This document shows, one piece after another, positions 37,035 to 45,757 of a DNA stretch of 64,000 nucleotides. The notes below the pieces were generated by a model. It was not told the origin of the DNA. It did not search any database and worked only from the letters and a program-made list of their open reading frames with translations. Every line of letters starts with the position of its first letter. The stretch's first letter is position 1. Position numbers and translations under genes: made by a program. This stretch comes from Sunxiuqinia sp963974515 (GTDB lineage Bacteria; Bacteroidota; Bacteroidia; Bacteroidales; Prolixibacteraceae): NCBI RefSeq assembly GCF_963974515.1, contig NZ_CAXBDD010000002.1:1-64000 (forward strand), in the 5' to 3' direction.

Positions 37035-38422
37035 GCTACATGTTTATTTCTTGGTTCAGCCACATGTTTGATAAATACCGCAATTTTCCCTCCAAGCTCT
37101 TCATTCAGCAGCCAAAGCCTTTGCTCTCCATAGCCCGAAAATTTGTAGAGCAGTTTGACGGCTTCAAAAACTTCGTCAAATGATCCCTTGCGTACACGCT
37201 CTTCAACGAATGATATATCATCATCTTCAATAAAATGCTTCATTGACCGAAGAATCTCCAACTTTACCGGATGACATTCATCAACGTACCTGTTCTTCAT
37301 GAGGACCTTTATCCGGTAATATTCCAAGGCCCTAAGCGTTACGATTGCCTCCTGCCTGACTTCCGGATTCTCGTCCAACAAACATTTCGTAACGTCTCTG
37401 ACAGCATCCAGCTGATTGTAAATGGATATCATCCGAAGCAGGAACAAACGCACCTGCAAATCTGAATGCTTTAACATGGGAGCCATAGGCGGTGGAGAAA
37501 TGCCATTAAAATACATGGTATAGTAAATACTTAGCGAGTCCCACCTAACAAACGAGTATTTCAACTCCATCAAAAATCCGAAAGGATTCTTATCGTCCAG
37601 CAACATGTAGGAAAGAATGGCTTCAGTCCGAACGTACTGATGGTTGTCGTTGATGTATTTTTCGATTTCTGTCTTAAAGGCTCTTCTCCCGAGAAAAGCC
37701 AATTCCCTTAGACCGACAGAGCGGCGATACCAGTTGCCGTACTTGATTTTGCGCAGCGATACTTTATGGAGTTGCAGTACTTGATACAGTGCCTTGATCT
37801 TAATTGAGCCCTCGCCCGTGAAATTTCGCTTGCCCTCAATCAAGACATCAATAATAATCTGTTTGTCTTTTGATGATTTGTATTGGCTTAGCAGTTCAAC
37901 AATCGCTGCTTCTTCATGATCATCTAAGTCATCGTAAAAATACGGCGAAACGATGTCAATAATTTCCTTCCGCTTGTACTTGTAGTAGCTTTTCTTTCTA
38001 TTGAAAATCGAGTTTGAAACAACGGTAACAACTACAACGAAGGCAATATTAAACAGGAAAAATAGGGCAAATAAGGCCAGGTAAAACAATAGACTATACC
38101 CGAGCGAAATTTTATCAACAAAGGCAAAGAAATCACTTATAACACCTTTATAAAAAAGGAATAATATTTTGGTTGTACCGCCGCCCGACTTGATTACTTC
38201 TGATGGGTTCTCCTGCGCTATTCCCCGCGCGTCTAAACGAATACTCGCATTCTGTAGTGCAATTCCTCCATCTTCACTTGTTTGAACCAAATCAGCTGCC
38301 GCATTCGTTTCCGGAAAACTAACAGCTGCCTGAATCTCCTGAACTTGTCCCCATAAAAAGAACAAAGAATGAATAACAATAAAGATTCCTCCCCTCAAAA
38401 AATAACGCCCAAATTTCTTCAT
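37031..38422 (-). CDS. Membrane HEAT-repeat protein
   Basis: 463 residues. An N-terminal signal-like helix (about 9-33) and a strong membrane segment (about 108-138) leave roughly 320 residues of alpha-helical HEAT repeats in the cytoplasm (for example LLDENPEVRQEAIVTLRALE). HEAT scaffolds bind partner proteins. The 4-bp overlap with the GT2 gene suggests it is an accessory or regulatory subunit of that synthase. The receiver protein encoded 61 bp upstream could signal through it. Confidence 0.85.
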   Translation of the reverse strand: MKKFGRYFLRGGIFIVIHSLFFLWGQVQEIQAAVSFPETNAAADLVQTSEDGGIALQNASIRLDARGIAQENPSEVIKSGGGTTKILFLFYKGVISDFFAFVDKISLGYSLLFYLALFALFFLFNIAFVVVVTVVSNSIFNRKKSYYKYKRKEIIDIVSPYFYDDLDDHEEAAIVELLSQYKSSKDKQIIIDVLIEGKRNFTGEGSIKIKALYQVLQLHKVSLRKIKYGNWYRRSVGLRELAFLGRRAFKTEIEKYINDNHQYVRTEAILSYMLLDDKNPFGFLMELKYSFVRWDSLSIYYTMYFNGISPPPMAPMLKHSDLQVRLFLLRMISIYNQLDAVRDVTKCLLDENPEVRQEAIVTLRALEYYRIKVLMKNRYVDECHPVKLEILRSMKHFIEDDDISFVEERVRKGSFDEVFEAVKLLYKFSGYGEQRLWLLNEELGGKIAVFIKHVAEPRNKHVA

Positions 38423-38483
38423 CTTAAATTTTTATACCTACTTCACATTCACTTTCCCGTCCCACAAAAATTTAAAATCCCTG

Positions 38484-38867
38484 TTATCCCAACAATCGCT
38501 TTATTCGAGCACTTAACTCCCCGGCCCGAAAGGGTTTAACGATGAAATCATTCGCTCCAATATTAAAAACATTGGCAATGACATCTTCTTCATGTGTTGA
38601 TGAAATCGCCATTACCGGAACTGTGTCCGATATCTTGTCCCTTACATATTGAATAAGTTCACTTCCATTCAAAAACGGCATATATAAGTCCGTTATCAAA
38701 AGATCAAAAGAATTAGAGCTCAAAAATTCAATGGCCTCCTCCCCATTATTAAAAACCTCCACACGAAAGCCATCCTTCGCCATGCGATATTCTAATACCT
38801 TGCTAAGCAAATCATTATCCTCTACAATAACAATTGTTTTTTTCTTATTAAGGTCAAGATTATCCAT
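38484..38867 (-). CDS. Stand-alone response-regulator receiver
   Basis: 127 residues, one receiver domain and nothing else. Acidic pocket E16/D17 in IVEDND, phosphoacceptor D60 in LLITDLYMP, conserved Ser/Thr in AISSTHE, and Lys in FIVKPF. Without an output domain it must act by protein contact. As the first gene of the GT2 operon it is a likely phospho-switch for polymer synthesis, with the HEAT protein as a candidate target. No kinase gene is adjacent. Confidence 0.92.
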   Translation of the reverse strand: MDNLDLNKKKTIVIVEDNDLLSKVLEYRMAKDGFRVEVFNNGEEAIEFLSSNSFDLLITDLYMPFLNGSELIQYVRDKISDTVPVMAISSTHEEDVIANVFNIGANDFIVKPFRAGELSARIKRLLG

Positions 38868-39021
38868 ACTTATTTCTAATTCTTCTTGAATTTATGAGAC
38901 TCTTTAATATAAATTTTGACGTGCCAATAATACAAATTAAAATTCATATTTCATATCAAATCATGAGATTATTGATAAGTCCACCGCGATATGCCTTCTC
39001 TTGTGCAGATAAAACCCCAAG

Positions 39022-41250
39022 CTATCCTTCTACAAAATAACGCAGCTGATCGAGCATGATTGGCACATCGTCCTGGTCGATCCCCTGGCGAAGCAACTGT
39101 GGCAGGTCTTCCTCGAAAACGTCCATGAATTCAGATTCGGAAAAACCGTTTTTTGAAATGGATTGCTTGTAGTAGTCCAGCGCTGCTTTCCGCTTATTCA
39201 TGCTCCACTGCACGTGTCCCATGTTCATCAGATCGTGCTTGCTCGGCTGTTCTTGAATCAGCTTAAGGAAGTAATTTTCAGCCTGCTCTTTTTTTCCGGT
39301 TAAAAACGAACACCAGCCAATGGGGCGCCATACTTTCTTGTTTCCGGGAGCCAGGTATTCTACTTTGAAATAACATTTTAGTGCTTCGTCAAATTGCTCA
39401 AGCTCAAGCAAACAGTGCCCCACGTTTAACTGATTATTCAAATCGTCGGCATTCAGTCTTTCAGCCTCTTTGTAATATTCCAATGCTTTGGCTGGCTGCT
39501 TGAGATTTCGGTAACAAAGAGCAATCTTTTTCAGATTCCACAAGCGATTGGGCTCATACAATTCCGCTTCGAGGTATGCTTCCAGCGCCTTTTGAAAGTT
39601 GCCCTGCTTTTGATGGCAAAAGGCAATTTTTTGAAGCAGTTCGCCATCTTTCTTAATGGTCAGCAGGTAGCCAAAAATACCGGATGCTTCTTCAAAATAA
39701 TTCTTCGAAAAATAGTATTCCGCAATGTTCCGAAGCATGTTCTCGTCTTCTTTCAGAATACTGCCCAAGGTTTTTTGGTTATGAAAATCAAACCGCCAGT
39801 TAAAAACGTCCTCAAAATCACTTTTCCGCGGATGTAGTTTATAAAAGCGGTACAAATCCTGGATGTATTGGTTGGAAATATCCCCGGCTTTCCTTCCGGG
39901 ATCAGTCAGTCCTTCGTCACTTTCAATTTCACGCAGCTGTTCCATCTCTGCTTTCAGTCCCTGGATCATAAATTCGCGGTTCTCTTTTGGCAGGTTGTGA
40001 ATACTCAGGCTAAACGAGTATTTGTCAGAATTGCACAAAATTGGTGCATTGGCAATTGTATCTACAAACATTCGGTTGACCTCAGTCGACACATCAAGCA
40101 CTTGGGCTAGTTCAGGGTTTTCTGCAAAGAATGGAATAAACCAGTTGGCAAGTTCATTAAAAAAGGGAAACGATTTCAACAGGGCGAATGATCCGAGAAA
40201 CACATCAGCTCCTTCCATCTGCAATTCTGACAACTCCTCCATTTTGTCCATCAATCCCGGCGAGTCCATAAAAATTTCCTGCCATTCGGGATTTTTATCT
40301 TCCGAAAGTCCTTCTTCCATCAAACTATCAAGATTGAGCTTATCTTTCAGTATGGGGCTAATCTTGATCATTTCGGGCAGCAGTTCATCGCGAATCCGCT
40401 GTTGAAGTTTCTCGGCTTCCTTACTCCGGATTAATTGGACAATGATGCGTTCCAGGTTTCGTTTAAAGGCCGGATCTTCGTTTAAGAGTTCCAAACGTGC
40501 GGTAATTTCAGGATAGTAGGCCAACCGGGAATCGTATTTATAAAGGTTAATGAGCAATCCGACCAAAGCCCTTTGGGCGATGGCTGCTTCCTCCAACTCA
40601 TAAGCATCGAACAGCAAGCTCAGTTTCCCATCATCAAAATAGCGCTGCTGACTTAGTATTAAGGCAGTGACAATAAATGACTTGTAAAACGAAAGAATTG
40701 CCGGGCTTGCAAAAAACTGTTTCAGAAATTTGACTTCTTCAGCATTCAGGCGATTGCGAAACCACAAATGATAAAATAACCGGAACATTTGCTGCCGGTG
40801 CTTGCCAGCTGCTTCTGATGTTGTTGAGTTGCCCACGCTTCGGTTTTCGGCTAATGCCTTTAACTCGCGGTGATGATAAAACGCCTCCAATTCGGTCAAA
40901 AACATTTCGAAATCGCTGATCCACTGACTCTCAAATCCTCTTTTCCGTTCGTATTCGATAGAAGATGAATATTTATAACGAATCGCCTCATTCACCTTAT
41001 CAACCAGTTCGAAGGCCGAAACAATGAGTTTTCGATATACCTTTTGGCGCTCCGGGTCCCGCGTGCCTTCAACGGTGTATTGCAGCATGTAGTGGTAGGT
41101 TTGATCCAGCTCACGCCATTCGTCGTTCAACGCGCCCAGACCGTTTTCGTTGATGAGTTTCATCAGTTGGTCGAAGGCAGGTTTCAATTTCCGTTCGGCC
41201 AGGCTGCTGCAAATCCCGGCATATTGTCTGTGGAGTTCTTTGTCTGTCAT
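39022..41250 (-). CDS. Large cytoplasmic TPR protein
   Basis: 742 residues with no signal peptide or membrane helix. The C-terminal third (about 500-690) holds clear TPR units (CHQKQGNFQKALEAYLEAEL, ALCYRNLKQPAKALEYYKEA). The N-terminal two thirds are helical and acidic, without a domain I recognise. It lies 154 bp upstream of the polymer operon on the same strand, but the gap makes co-transcription uncertain. Probably a scaffold protein; function unknown. Confidence 0.82.
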   Translation of the reverse strand: MTDKELHRQYAGICSSLAERKLKPAFDQLMKLINENGLGALNDEWRELDQTYHYMLQYTVEGTRDPERQKVYRKLIVSAFELVDKVNEAIRYKYSSSIEYERKRGFESQWISDFEMFLTELEAFYHHRELKALAENRSVGNSTTSEAAGKHRQQMFRLFYHLWFRNRLNAEEVKFLKQFFASPAILSFYKSFIVTALILSQQRYFDDGKLSLLFDAYELEEAAIAQRALVGLLINLYKYDSRLAYYPEITARLELLNEDPAFKRNLERIIVQLIRSKEAEKLQQRIRDELLPEMIKISPILKDKLNLDSLMEEGLSEDKNPEWQEIFMDSPGLMDKMEELSELQMEGADVFLGSFALLKSFPFFNELANWFIPFFAENPELAQVLDVSTEVNRMFVDTIANAPILCNSDKYSFSLSIHNLPKENREFMIQGLKAEMEQLREIESDEGLTDPGRKAGDISNQYIQDLYRFYKLHPRKSDFEDVFNWRFDFHNQKTLGSILKEDENMLRNIAEYYFSKNYFEEASGIFGYLLTIKKDGELLQKIAFCHQKQGNFQKALEAYLEAELYEPNRLWNLKKIALCYRNLKQPAKALEYYKEAERLNADDLNNQLNVGHCLLELEQFDEALKCYFKVEYLAPGNKKVWRPIGWCSFLTGKKEQAENYFLKLIQEQPSKHDLMNMGHVQWSMNKRKAALDYYKQSISKNGFSESEFMDVFEEDLPQLLRQGIDQDDVPIMLDQLRYFVEG

Positions 41251-41401
41251 AGCTGTTATCTCAAGTGTTAAAAGATACGAAAAACTAGTAACATCAAAAA
41301 GTACTCCAAGCCAAACCAGCCTGCCAGATGGTCAGACATGCTGCGGACTTGTTTTCACGACCAACGTATAGTAGGAAAATTTAAGACGGATAAAACGACG
41401 A

Positions 41402-41430
41402 AAGTCGCTTAAGTTAAACTCAAGCGACTT
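41402..41430. terminator. Terminator hairpin of the first 222-aa membrane gene
   Basis: AAGTCGCTT (41402-41410) and AAGCGACTT (41422-41430) form a 9-bp stem with an 11-nt loop, just downstream of the minus-strand gene. The same stem and a similar loop occur at 44057-44087 after the paralogue. Confidence 0.7.
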
Positions 41431-41456
41431 CGTTCGATCGATATAACATCAGGAAT

Positions 41457-42125
41457 CTAATCCTGGTCTATTTCGTGAGGATTCAGGAAAATCAGGAAAA
41501 AAACCATCGCAAACGATAATTCATGCAGCTCACTTTCTTTTTTCAAGCCAATCAGGAGCACCATCAGCGTTGAAACGCCCATCAGAATCAGGTGTTGCTT
41601 TTTAGGTAGCGGCACCCGAAAACGATTGATCAATCGGCGGATGAATGGAACTTTCAAAACCAGTAAGCGAGAAAATACAAAGTAAATGATCAGTACCAAA
41701 AACATCAACCGGGAAAAAATCAGGATATTTATACTTTGGCCTCCAACAACCAGGTTATGTAGGTTAGTTTCGGCCTGTTTGTTATGCTCCAGGAAAAATT
41801 CGCTGCTTTCAATTCCAAACACGCGTTGTCCCCAGCTGATTTCTTCGCCGGCCGCAAAAAAGAACAAAAAGGCCAAGACCCCCCAGGTCAACAGCCAAAG
41901 TGGCTTTTTAAGTTTCCGGTATTGAAAAAACCGGTAAACGGCTATTAAACTAGAGAAAAATAAGAACAGGGCTGTGGGCCACTCCACGGGGCCATCCTCT
42001 CGCACAAAGTTCCAAAATTCGTCAACACCAACAAGATGACCCAAATACAGGCCATAACCAATAAAAATAAGCAGAATGGCTCCAACCGCCATCTCAGTAC
42101 CTGCAATTAGCTTTTTTGTTTCCAT
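41457..42125 (-). CDS. 222-aa polytopic membrane protein, paralogue 1
   Basis: 222 residues, about six membrane helices. The motif GEEISWGQRVFGIES followed by NKQAETNLHNL is strictly conserved with the second copy at 44115-44783 and marks an uncharacterised family. Acidic and amide residues inside a membrane region hint at a catalytic or binding site, but no function is known to me. The two copies have the same length and the large majority of positions are identical. Each is followed by the same type of hairpin, so the gene and its terminator were duplicated as a unit. Confidence 0.85.
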   Translation of the reverse strand: METKKLIAGTEMAVGAILLIFIGYGLYLGHLVGVDEFWNFVREDGPVEWPTALFLFFSSLIAVYRFFQYRKLKKPLWLLTWGVLAFLFFFAAGEEISWGQRVFGIESSEFFLEHNKQAETNLHNLVVGGQSINILIFSRLMFLVLIIYFVFSRLLVLKVPFIRRLINRFRVPLPKKQHLILMGVSTLMVLLIGLKKESELHELSFAMVFFLIFLNPHEIDQD

Positions 42126-42371
42126 AAAAACATTCGTTTAAAAATATTTTGTCTATTTTGAACTTCGTGTATCCGGGTTGAATCTTCCGGCAGTGGATTC
42201 CTCTTCAAAATAATGCGGATAAAAATAGGACAATTATTTGAAGTAGAAAAAAAAAAGAATGGCACTTTAAGCCAATAGCCTGGCCGTGTCCGTGTGGCAA
42301 CAATGCTGTGCAGCAACTCGTCTTTCGGTTTCGTGGTTCTTACTTTTTGTCACTTTATCAATTCCATCAAA

Positions 42372-42851
42372 ATGAACGAAGAAAACGAAGATCCTGTTGA
42401 AGAACTTGCTATCTTCCAAAAAGGAAGAGAGGTATTTGATCTGGTCAAAAGGATTGGGGATTTGATTCCAGAGGATAATGAACATCTTCAAGATGTGAAA
42501 GCCGAGATACTGGCAGATGCGATACCCTTGTCAGTAAAAATTGCCGGAGCAAATCACGTTGGCTTGTGCGACCTGAAAATGGAAGCGGCAGCCATTATCC
42601 GAAAGGCTGCGCGCGATTTAATGGTTAAGAGGCATTCGTTGGAAATGTATGGCTTTGCAGAAGTGGAATATTTTCAACTCGTTCGCGACTTAATGGAAGA
42701 ATACCGATTGTTGTTTGTCGACTGGGTTGCCGGATTCGATCAGTGGGACTACATCATTGATCGTTGGGGTTTATTCAACCCGCCGGGTGTTGGCCCATAC
42801 GACAAAGATCCGGATGATGATATTTCTCAGAATGATTTTGATTTGGAATAA
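42372..42851 (+). CDS. Helical protein, possibly four-helix-bundle (S23/IVS-like)
   Basis: 159 residues from ATG 42372. The frame runs further up to 42294, but that part looks non-coding. Four amphipathic helices are predicted between residues 10 and 120, and segments such as AIFQKGREVFDLVKRIGDL and RKAARDLMVKRHSLEMYGF recall the 23S-rRNA intervening-sequence/four-helix-bundle family. The match is by pattern only. The acidic tail (DKDPDDDISQNDFDLE) is unusual. It stands alone between the duplicated membrane genes. Confidence 0.65.
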   Translation: MNEENEDPVEELAIFQKGREVFDLVKRIGDLIPEDNEHLQDVKAEILADAIPLSVKIAGANHVGLCDLKMEAAAIIRKAARDLMVKRHSLEMYGFAEVEYFQLVRDLMEEYRLLFVDWVAGFDQWDYIIDRWGLFNPPGVGPYDKDPDDDISQNDFDLE

Positions 42852-42923
42852 CAGAAAAGTGTCCATCTGGAAAATCAACAAGCAAATTCAGCCGACTTTC
42901 ACTCGCCAGCCAGGTTAAAATAA

Positions 42924-42952
42924 AAAACTACGACTTCCATGGCCGTAGTTTT
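42924..42952. terminator. Bidirectional terminator
   Basis: AAAACTACG (42924-42932) and CGTAGTTTT (42944-42952) form a 9-bp stem with an 11-nt loop; the arms supply an A-run and T-run. It lies between the plus-strand helical-protein gene and the minus-strand CsbD-like gene, which converge. Confidence 0.75.
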
Positions 42953-42994
42953 AAGATCATTACATCTAAAGAAAGATTGTCGAAAACGAGGCTA

Positions 42995-43180
42995 TTAGAA
43001 TGATTGAATAACTGCAATCAATTCGTTCTTCGTTTTGCCAATTTTATTGGCTATTGTTTTATAGAGATCATCTTTTGTTTCATGCCTCCACATCAAGTCG
43101 GCGTTGGTCAACTGAGGGTATTTATTCTTGAGGTTCATCATGATGTCGCCCCAGTTTTTAAAATCAAATTCTGTATCCAT
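42995..43180 (-). CDS. CsbD-like small stress protein
   Basis: 61 residues. The spacing of NWGDIMMNLKNKYPQLTNADL, then a DDL and IANKIGKTKNELIAVI, follows the CsbD pattern (W-x-x-I...K-x-K...LT-x-x-DL...G-x-x-x-E/L). CsbD proteins are abundant general-stress proteins of unknown mechanism. It starts 3 bp after the stop of the outer-membrane gene, so the two are one operon. Confidence 0.75.
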   Translation of the reverse strand: MDTEFDFKNWGDIMMNLKNKYPQLTNADLMWRHETKDDLYKTIANKIGKTKNELIAVIQSF

Positions 43181-43183
43181 AAT

Positions 43184-43684
43184 TTATAGTCTAATGGTTA
43201 GTCCAAATTTTCCACCCGAGAACGCATTTCCACCGCCAAGCTCAAGGTTGATTCCCACATTATCACTAAAATAATAGCGTCCACCAATTTGTGCGCCCAA
43301 TCCAAGTCCCGAATTGTGAGAACCATCATAATCATTTGGTGAACTCCAGTTGTAGAAACCCAGATTTAGACCGGCATAAAAATCCCAGTCCGAAGGAATA
43401 TTCAACACGGTGTTAAAATGGTAATTTGCATTTCCCAAAATTCCGATAACCGAGTGATCGTATTTGTTGCCATTCCAATTGTCGTTATAGGAACGAAAAG
43501 ATAGCTCTCCGCCCAACGTAATATCCTGGTGTACGCCATGATCAAATCCCAAGTAAACGGGAACGCCCCAAGACGAAAGCCCTACCCCAACATTCAATTG
43601 TGATTCACCTTTTGAAATTGGACCTTGTGCGAAAGCTGTGCTAGTCGCGATTAGAAGGATAATCAATAAAAATTGTTTTCTCAT
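43184..43684 (-). CDS. Small outer-membrane beta-barrel protein
   Basis: 166 residues. Signal peptide about 1-19 (TSTAFAQ). The mature part alternates strands with Gly/Asn turns (LNVGVGLSSWGVPVYLGFDH, YAGLNLGFYNW, AQIGGRYYFSDNVG) and ends in a beta-signal-like strand (KFGLTIRL). This is an eight-strand OmpX/OmpW-size barrel; its ligand is unknown. It precedes the CsbD-like gene by 3 bp. Confidence 0.82.
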   Translation of the reverse strand: MRKQFLLIILLIATSTAFAQGPISKGESQLNVGVGLSSWGVPVYLGFDHGVHQDITLGGELSFRSYNDNWNGNKYDHSVIGILGNANYHFNTVLNIPSDWDFYAGLNLGFYNWSSPNDYDGSHNSGLGLGAQIGGRYYFSDNVGINLELGGGNAFSGGKFGLTIRL

Positions 43685-44056
43685 TTTCTCGTTTTTAATC
43701 CATTTCTGGATATTTGATGATTTTCTATTTAATATTGTAAAAGCAAAAAAGAAAAATAAAGCGACGGTTGGCCGTTCAATGCAGAGTAAATCTTAACAAT
43801 GAAAGCATCGTAATCAGAGGCGGGAATATGACGTGATTCAATATTTAGAATGACATCATCCGTTTAGAGAAGCATTATTTCCTCCGCAAAGATACTCTTA
43901 TTATTTATAAAATAAGCTATGTAATCTAAATTTATTATTGAAGTTGAAATTGAGCCGGCAATCCAACATCTTTTGATCGGATATGAAATGCCTTTTAGCC
44001 AAGAAACAATTCCATCTCCTGAAAAGTCGGTTTTAAGTCCGTTTCTCAAAACGTAA
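43685..44056. other. Intergenic stretch, no gene supported
   Basis: AT-rich sequence. A 61-codon minus-strand frame (43864-44049) has no start context or recognisable product. The right end carries the hairpin of the second 222-aa gene. Confidence 0.5.
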
Positions 44057-44087
44057 AAAGTCGCTTAAGTTATCCTCAAGCGACTTT
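44057..44087. terminator. Terminator hairpin of the second 222-aa membrane gene
   Basis: AAAGTCGCTT (44057-44066) and AAGCGACTTT (44078-44087) form a 10-bp stem with an 11-nt loop. Stem and loop closely match the hairpin at 41402-41430. Confidence 0.75.
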
Positions 44088-44114
44088 CAACCGGTATTTT
44101 TTAGAAGCAGGAAC

Positions 44115-44783
44115 CTAATCCTGATCGATTTCGTACGGATTCAAGAAAATCATAAAAAAGACCATGGCAAAGGACAATTCGTGCAGCTCGCTTTCCTTTT
44201 TTAAACCAATCAAGAGTACCATTACCGTAGAGACTCCCATCAGAATCAGGTGTTGCTTTTTAGGTAGCGGCACCCGAAATTGATTCACCAGACGCCTAAT
44301 TACAGGAACTTTCAAAACCAAGATCCTGGAAAAAACAAAGTAGATAATCAACACCAAAAACATCAGCCGGGAGAAAATAAGGATATTAATATTTTGTCCT
44401 CCAACAATGAGGTTGTGCAGGTTGGTCTCAGCTTGTTTGTTGTTTTCCAGAAAAAAATCGCTACTTTCAATTCCAAATACACGTTGTCCCCAGCTGATTT
44501 CCTCGCCAGCTGCAAAAAAGAATAAAACGGCCATGGCTCCCCAAGTGATCAGCCAGAGCGGCTTCTTCAGTTTCCGGAATTGAAAAACCCAATATACACC
44601 AATCATACTACAGAAAAATAAAAACAAAGCTGTAGCCCATTCTGCCGGTCCATCCTCTCTGACATATTCCCAAAATTCTTCAACGCCAACAAGGTGGCCG
44701 AGATACAAACCATACGCTATAAAAATGAGCAGCGCGGCTCCCACCACCATTTCGGTCCTTGTAATCAGTTTTCTTATATCCAT
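44115..44783 (-). CDS. 222-aa polytopic membrane protein, paralogue 2
   Basis: Same length and layout as the copy at 41457-42125, with the GEEISWGQRVFGIES and NKQAETNLHNL motifs unchanged. Differences are mostly conservative and lie in the N-terminal helices and loops. Both copies keep an open frame and the conserved motif, so both are probably functional. The function of the family is unknown. It is divergent from the arsenic cluster across 344 bp. Confidence 0.85.
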   Translation of the reverse strand: MDIRKLITRTEMVVGAALLIFIAYGLYLGHLVGVEEFWEYVREDGPAEWATALFLFFCSMIGVYWVFQFRKLKKPLWLITWGAMAVLFFFAAGEEISWGQRVFGIESSDFFLENNKQAETNLHNLIVGGQNINILIFSRLMFLVLIIYFVFSRILVLKVPVIRRLVNQFRVPLPKKQHLILMGVSTVMVLLIGLKKESELHELSFAMVFFMIFLNPYEIDQD

Positions 44784-45095
44784 CGTTACATTCTTTAAAA
44801 AATCAATTTTTTCTTGTTTTCAACTCAGTTGATTCCGGTTTATCCGCCGGAATAAGATTTTCCCTTCAATATAGTGCGCGCAAAAATATGACAAATATTC
44901 AAGGGAGGAAAAAAACATCATCACTTTAAATCTTCACGGCGATTAAAGTCACAAATGCGATACATCATTTCAAAGTTGCATGAGAACTTGTTATTTGTGC
45001 GTCGGGCATCTGCTTTCGTTGGTTAATCAACTTATATATGATAATCAAATCCAAATTTTTTTGTGCTCGTTTGTTTTGTATTCAGAAAAACTTCC
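44784..45095. other. Intergenic region between paralogue 2 and arsR1
   Basis: No gene is seen. The left part shows loose similarity of layout to the sequence upstream of paralogue 1 (42126-42250). The right part leads to the arsR1 promoter, with TTTG candidates for a -33 box at 45070-45073 and 45075-45078. Confidence 0.5.
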
Positions 45096-45122
45096 TACTT
45101 TTGTTCGTAGTTTTACGAACAA
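45096..45122 (+). promoter_or_regulatory. arsR1 promoter with palindromic operator
   Basis: The -7 element TACTTTTG (45096-45103) overlaps a perfect palindrome with 9-bp arms: TTGTTCGTA (45101-45109), 4-nt spacer, TACGAACAA (45114-45122). The core is GTTCG-N8-CGAAC. Binding here would block RNA polymerase, the usual ArsR autorepression. The ATG follows at 45128. Confidence 0.85.
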
Positions 45123-45127
45123 ATATC

Positions 45128-45427
45128 ATGAAAGAAACAATTGTATTTACAGAAGAACTGGTTCAGGCGGCACGCTTTGCCAAGGCCATAGGCCATCCGG
45201 TGCGGCTTTACGTGCTGGAATTGCTAAACAAGCAGGCTTGCTGCTATAGTGGCGACTTATCGGACGTGCTACCCATCGCCAAATCGACTCTGTCGCAGCA
45301 TCTGAAAGAACTGAAAGACGCAGGGTTGATTCAAGGTGAAATTGAAGCACCCAAAATCAAATACTGCATCAACCGTGAAAACTGGGCAAAAGCGCAGGCC
45401 TTGTTTCAGAAATTTTTGAATCGATAA
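45128..45427 (+). CDS. arsR: ArsR-family metalloid-responsive repressor (first copy)
   Basis: 99 residues from ATG 45128. Winged helix with recognition helix in PIAKSTLSQHLKELKDAGLI. An adjacent Cys pair C38-C39 (KQACCYSGDL), near the start of the DNA-binding core, is the likely metalloid site. ArsR repressors leave DNA on binding As(III) or organoarsenicals. Its operator is at 45101-45122, and two further copies of the same half-site pair lie at 45445 and 46915. The longer frame to 45038 would run through the promoter and is rejected. Confidence 0.92.
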   Translation: MKETIVFTEELVQAARFAKAIGHPVRLYVLELLNKQACCYSGDLSDVLPIAKSTLSQHLKELKDAGLIQGEIEAPKIKYCINRENWAKAQALFQKFLNR

Positions 45428-45444
45428 AAAAAATTTAACCCAAT

Positions 45445-45462
45445 CGTTCGCTATTTTGCGAA
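45445..45462 (+). promoter_or_regulatory. Second ArsR1-type operator
   Basis: GTTCG (45445-45449), 8 nt, CGAAT (45458-45462), matching the arsR1 operator core with one end mismatch. It lies between arsR1 and the thioredoxin gene, with TATTTTG inside the spacer resembling a -7 element. It implies a second regulated promoter. Confidence 0.7.
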
Positions 45463-45484
45463 TTACGAATAAAAACAAAAATCA

Positions 45485-45748
45485 ATGGATTATCAGAATT
45501 TGAAACCAATTCAAATGGACATCAAAGTCCTGGGGACTGGTTGTCCCAAATGTAAATCGCTTGAAAAAGCGACCCGCGAAGCCGTTGCCGAAGCTGGCAT
45601 TTCTGCTTCTGTTACCAAAGTCGAAGATATTGTGGAGATTATGAATTACGGGGTGATGACCACTCCTGCCCTCGTTGTCGACGGGAAAGTGCTTGTCAAA
45701 GGGAAAGTCCCCACGGTTGCCGAAATCAAAACATTACTAACCAAATAA
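45485..45748 (+). CDS. Thioredoxin-like small redox protein
   Basis: 87 residues (77 if Met 45515 is used). A single thioredoxin fold of the 'redox-active disulfide protein 2' type, with the CPKC active site in GTGCPKCKSLEKA and the cis-Pro in GVMTTPALVVDG. It may supply electrons to the arsenic-reducing or ArsF-like proteins nearby; that is inferred from position. It is followed after 9 bp by the ArsF-like gene. Confidence 0.9.
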   Translation: MDYQNLKPIQMDIKVLGTGCPKCKSLEKATREAVAEAGISASVTKVEDIVEIMNYGVMTTPALVVDGKVLVKGKVPTVAEIKTLLTK

Positions 45749-45757
45749 TCATCAAAA

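Noticed and set aside
43864..44049. 61-codon minus-strand frame
   Set aside because: AT-rich, no start context, no family; the stretch is better read as intergenic.
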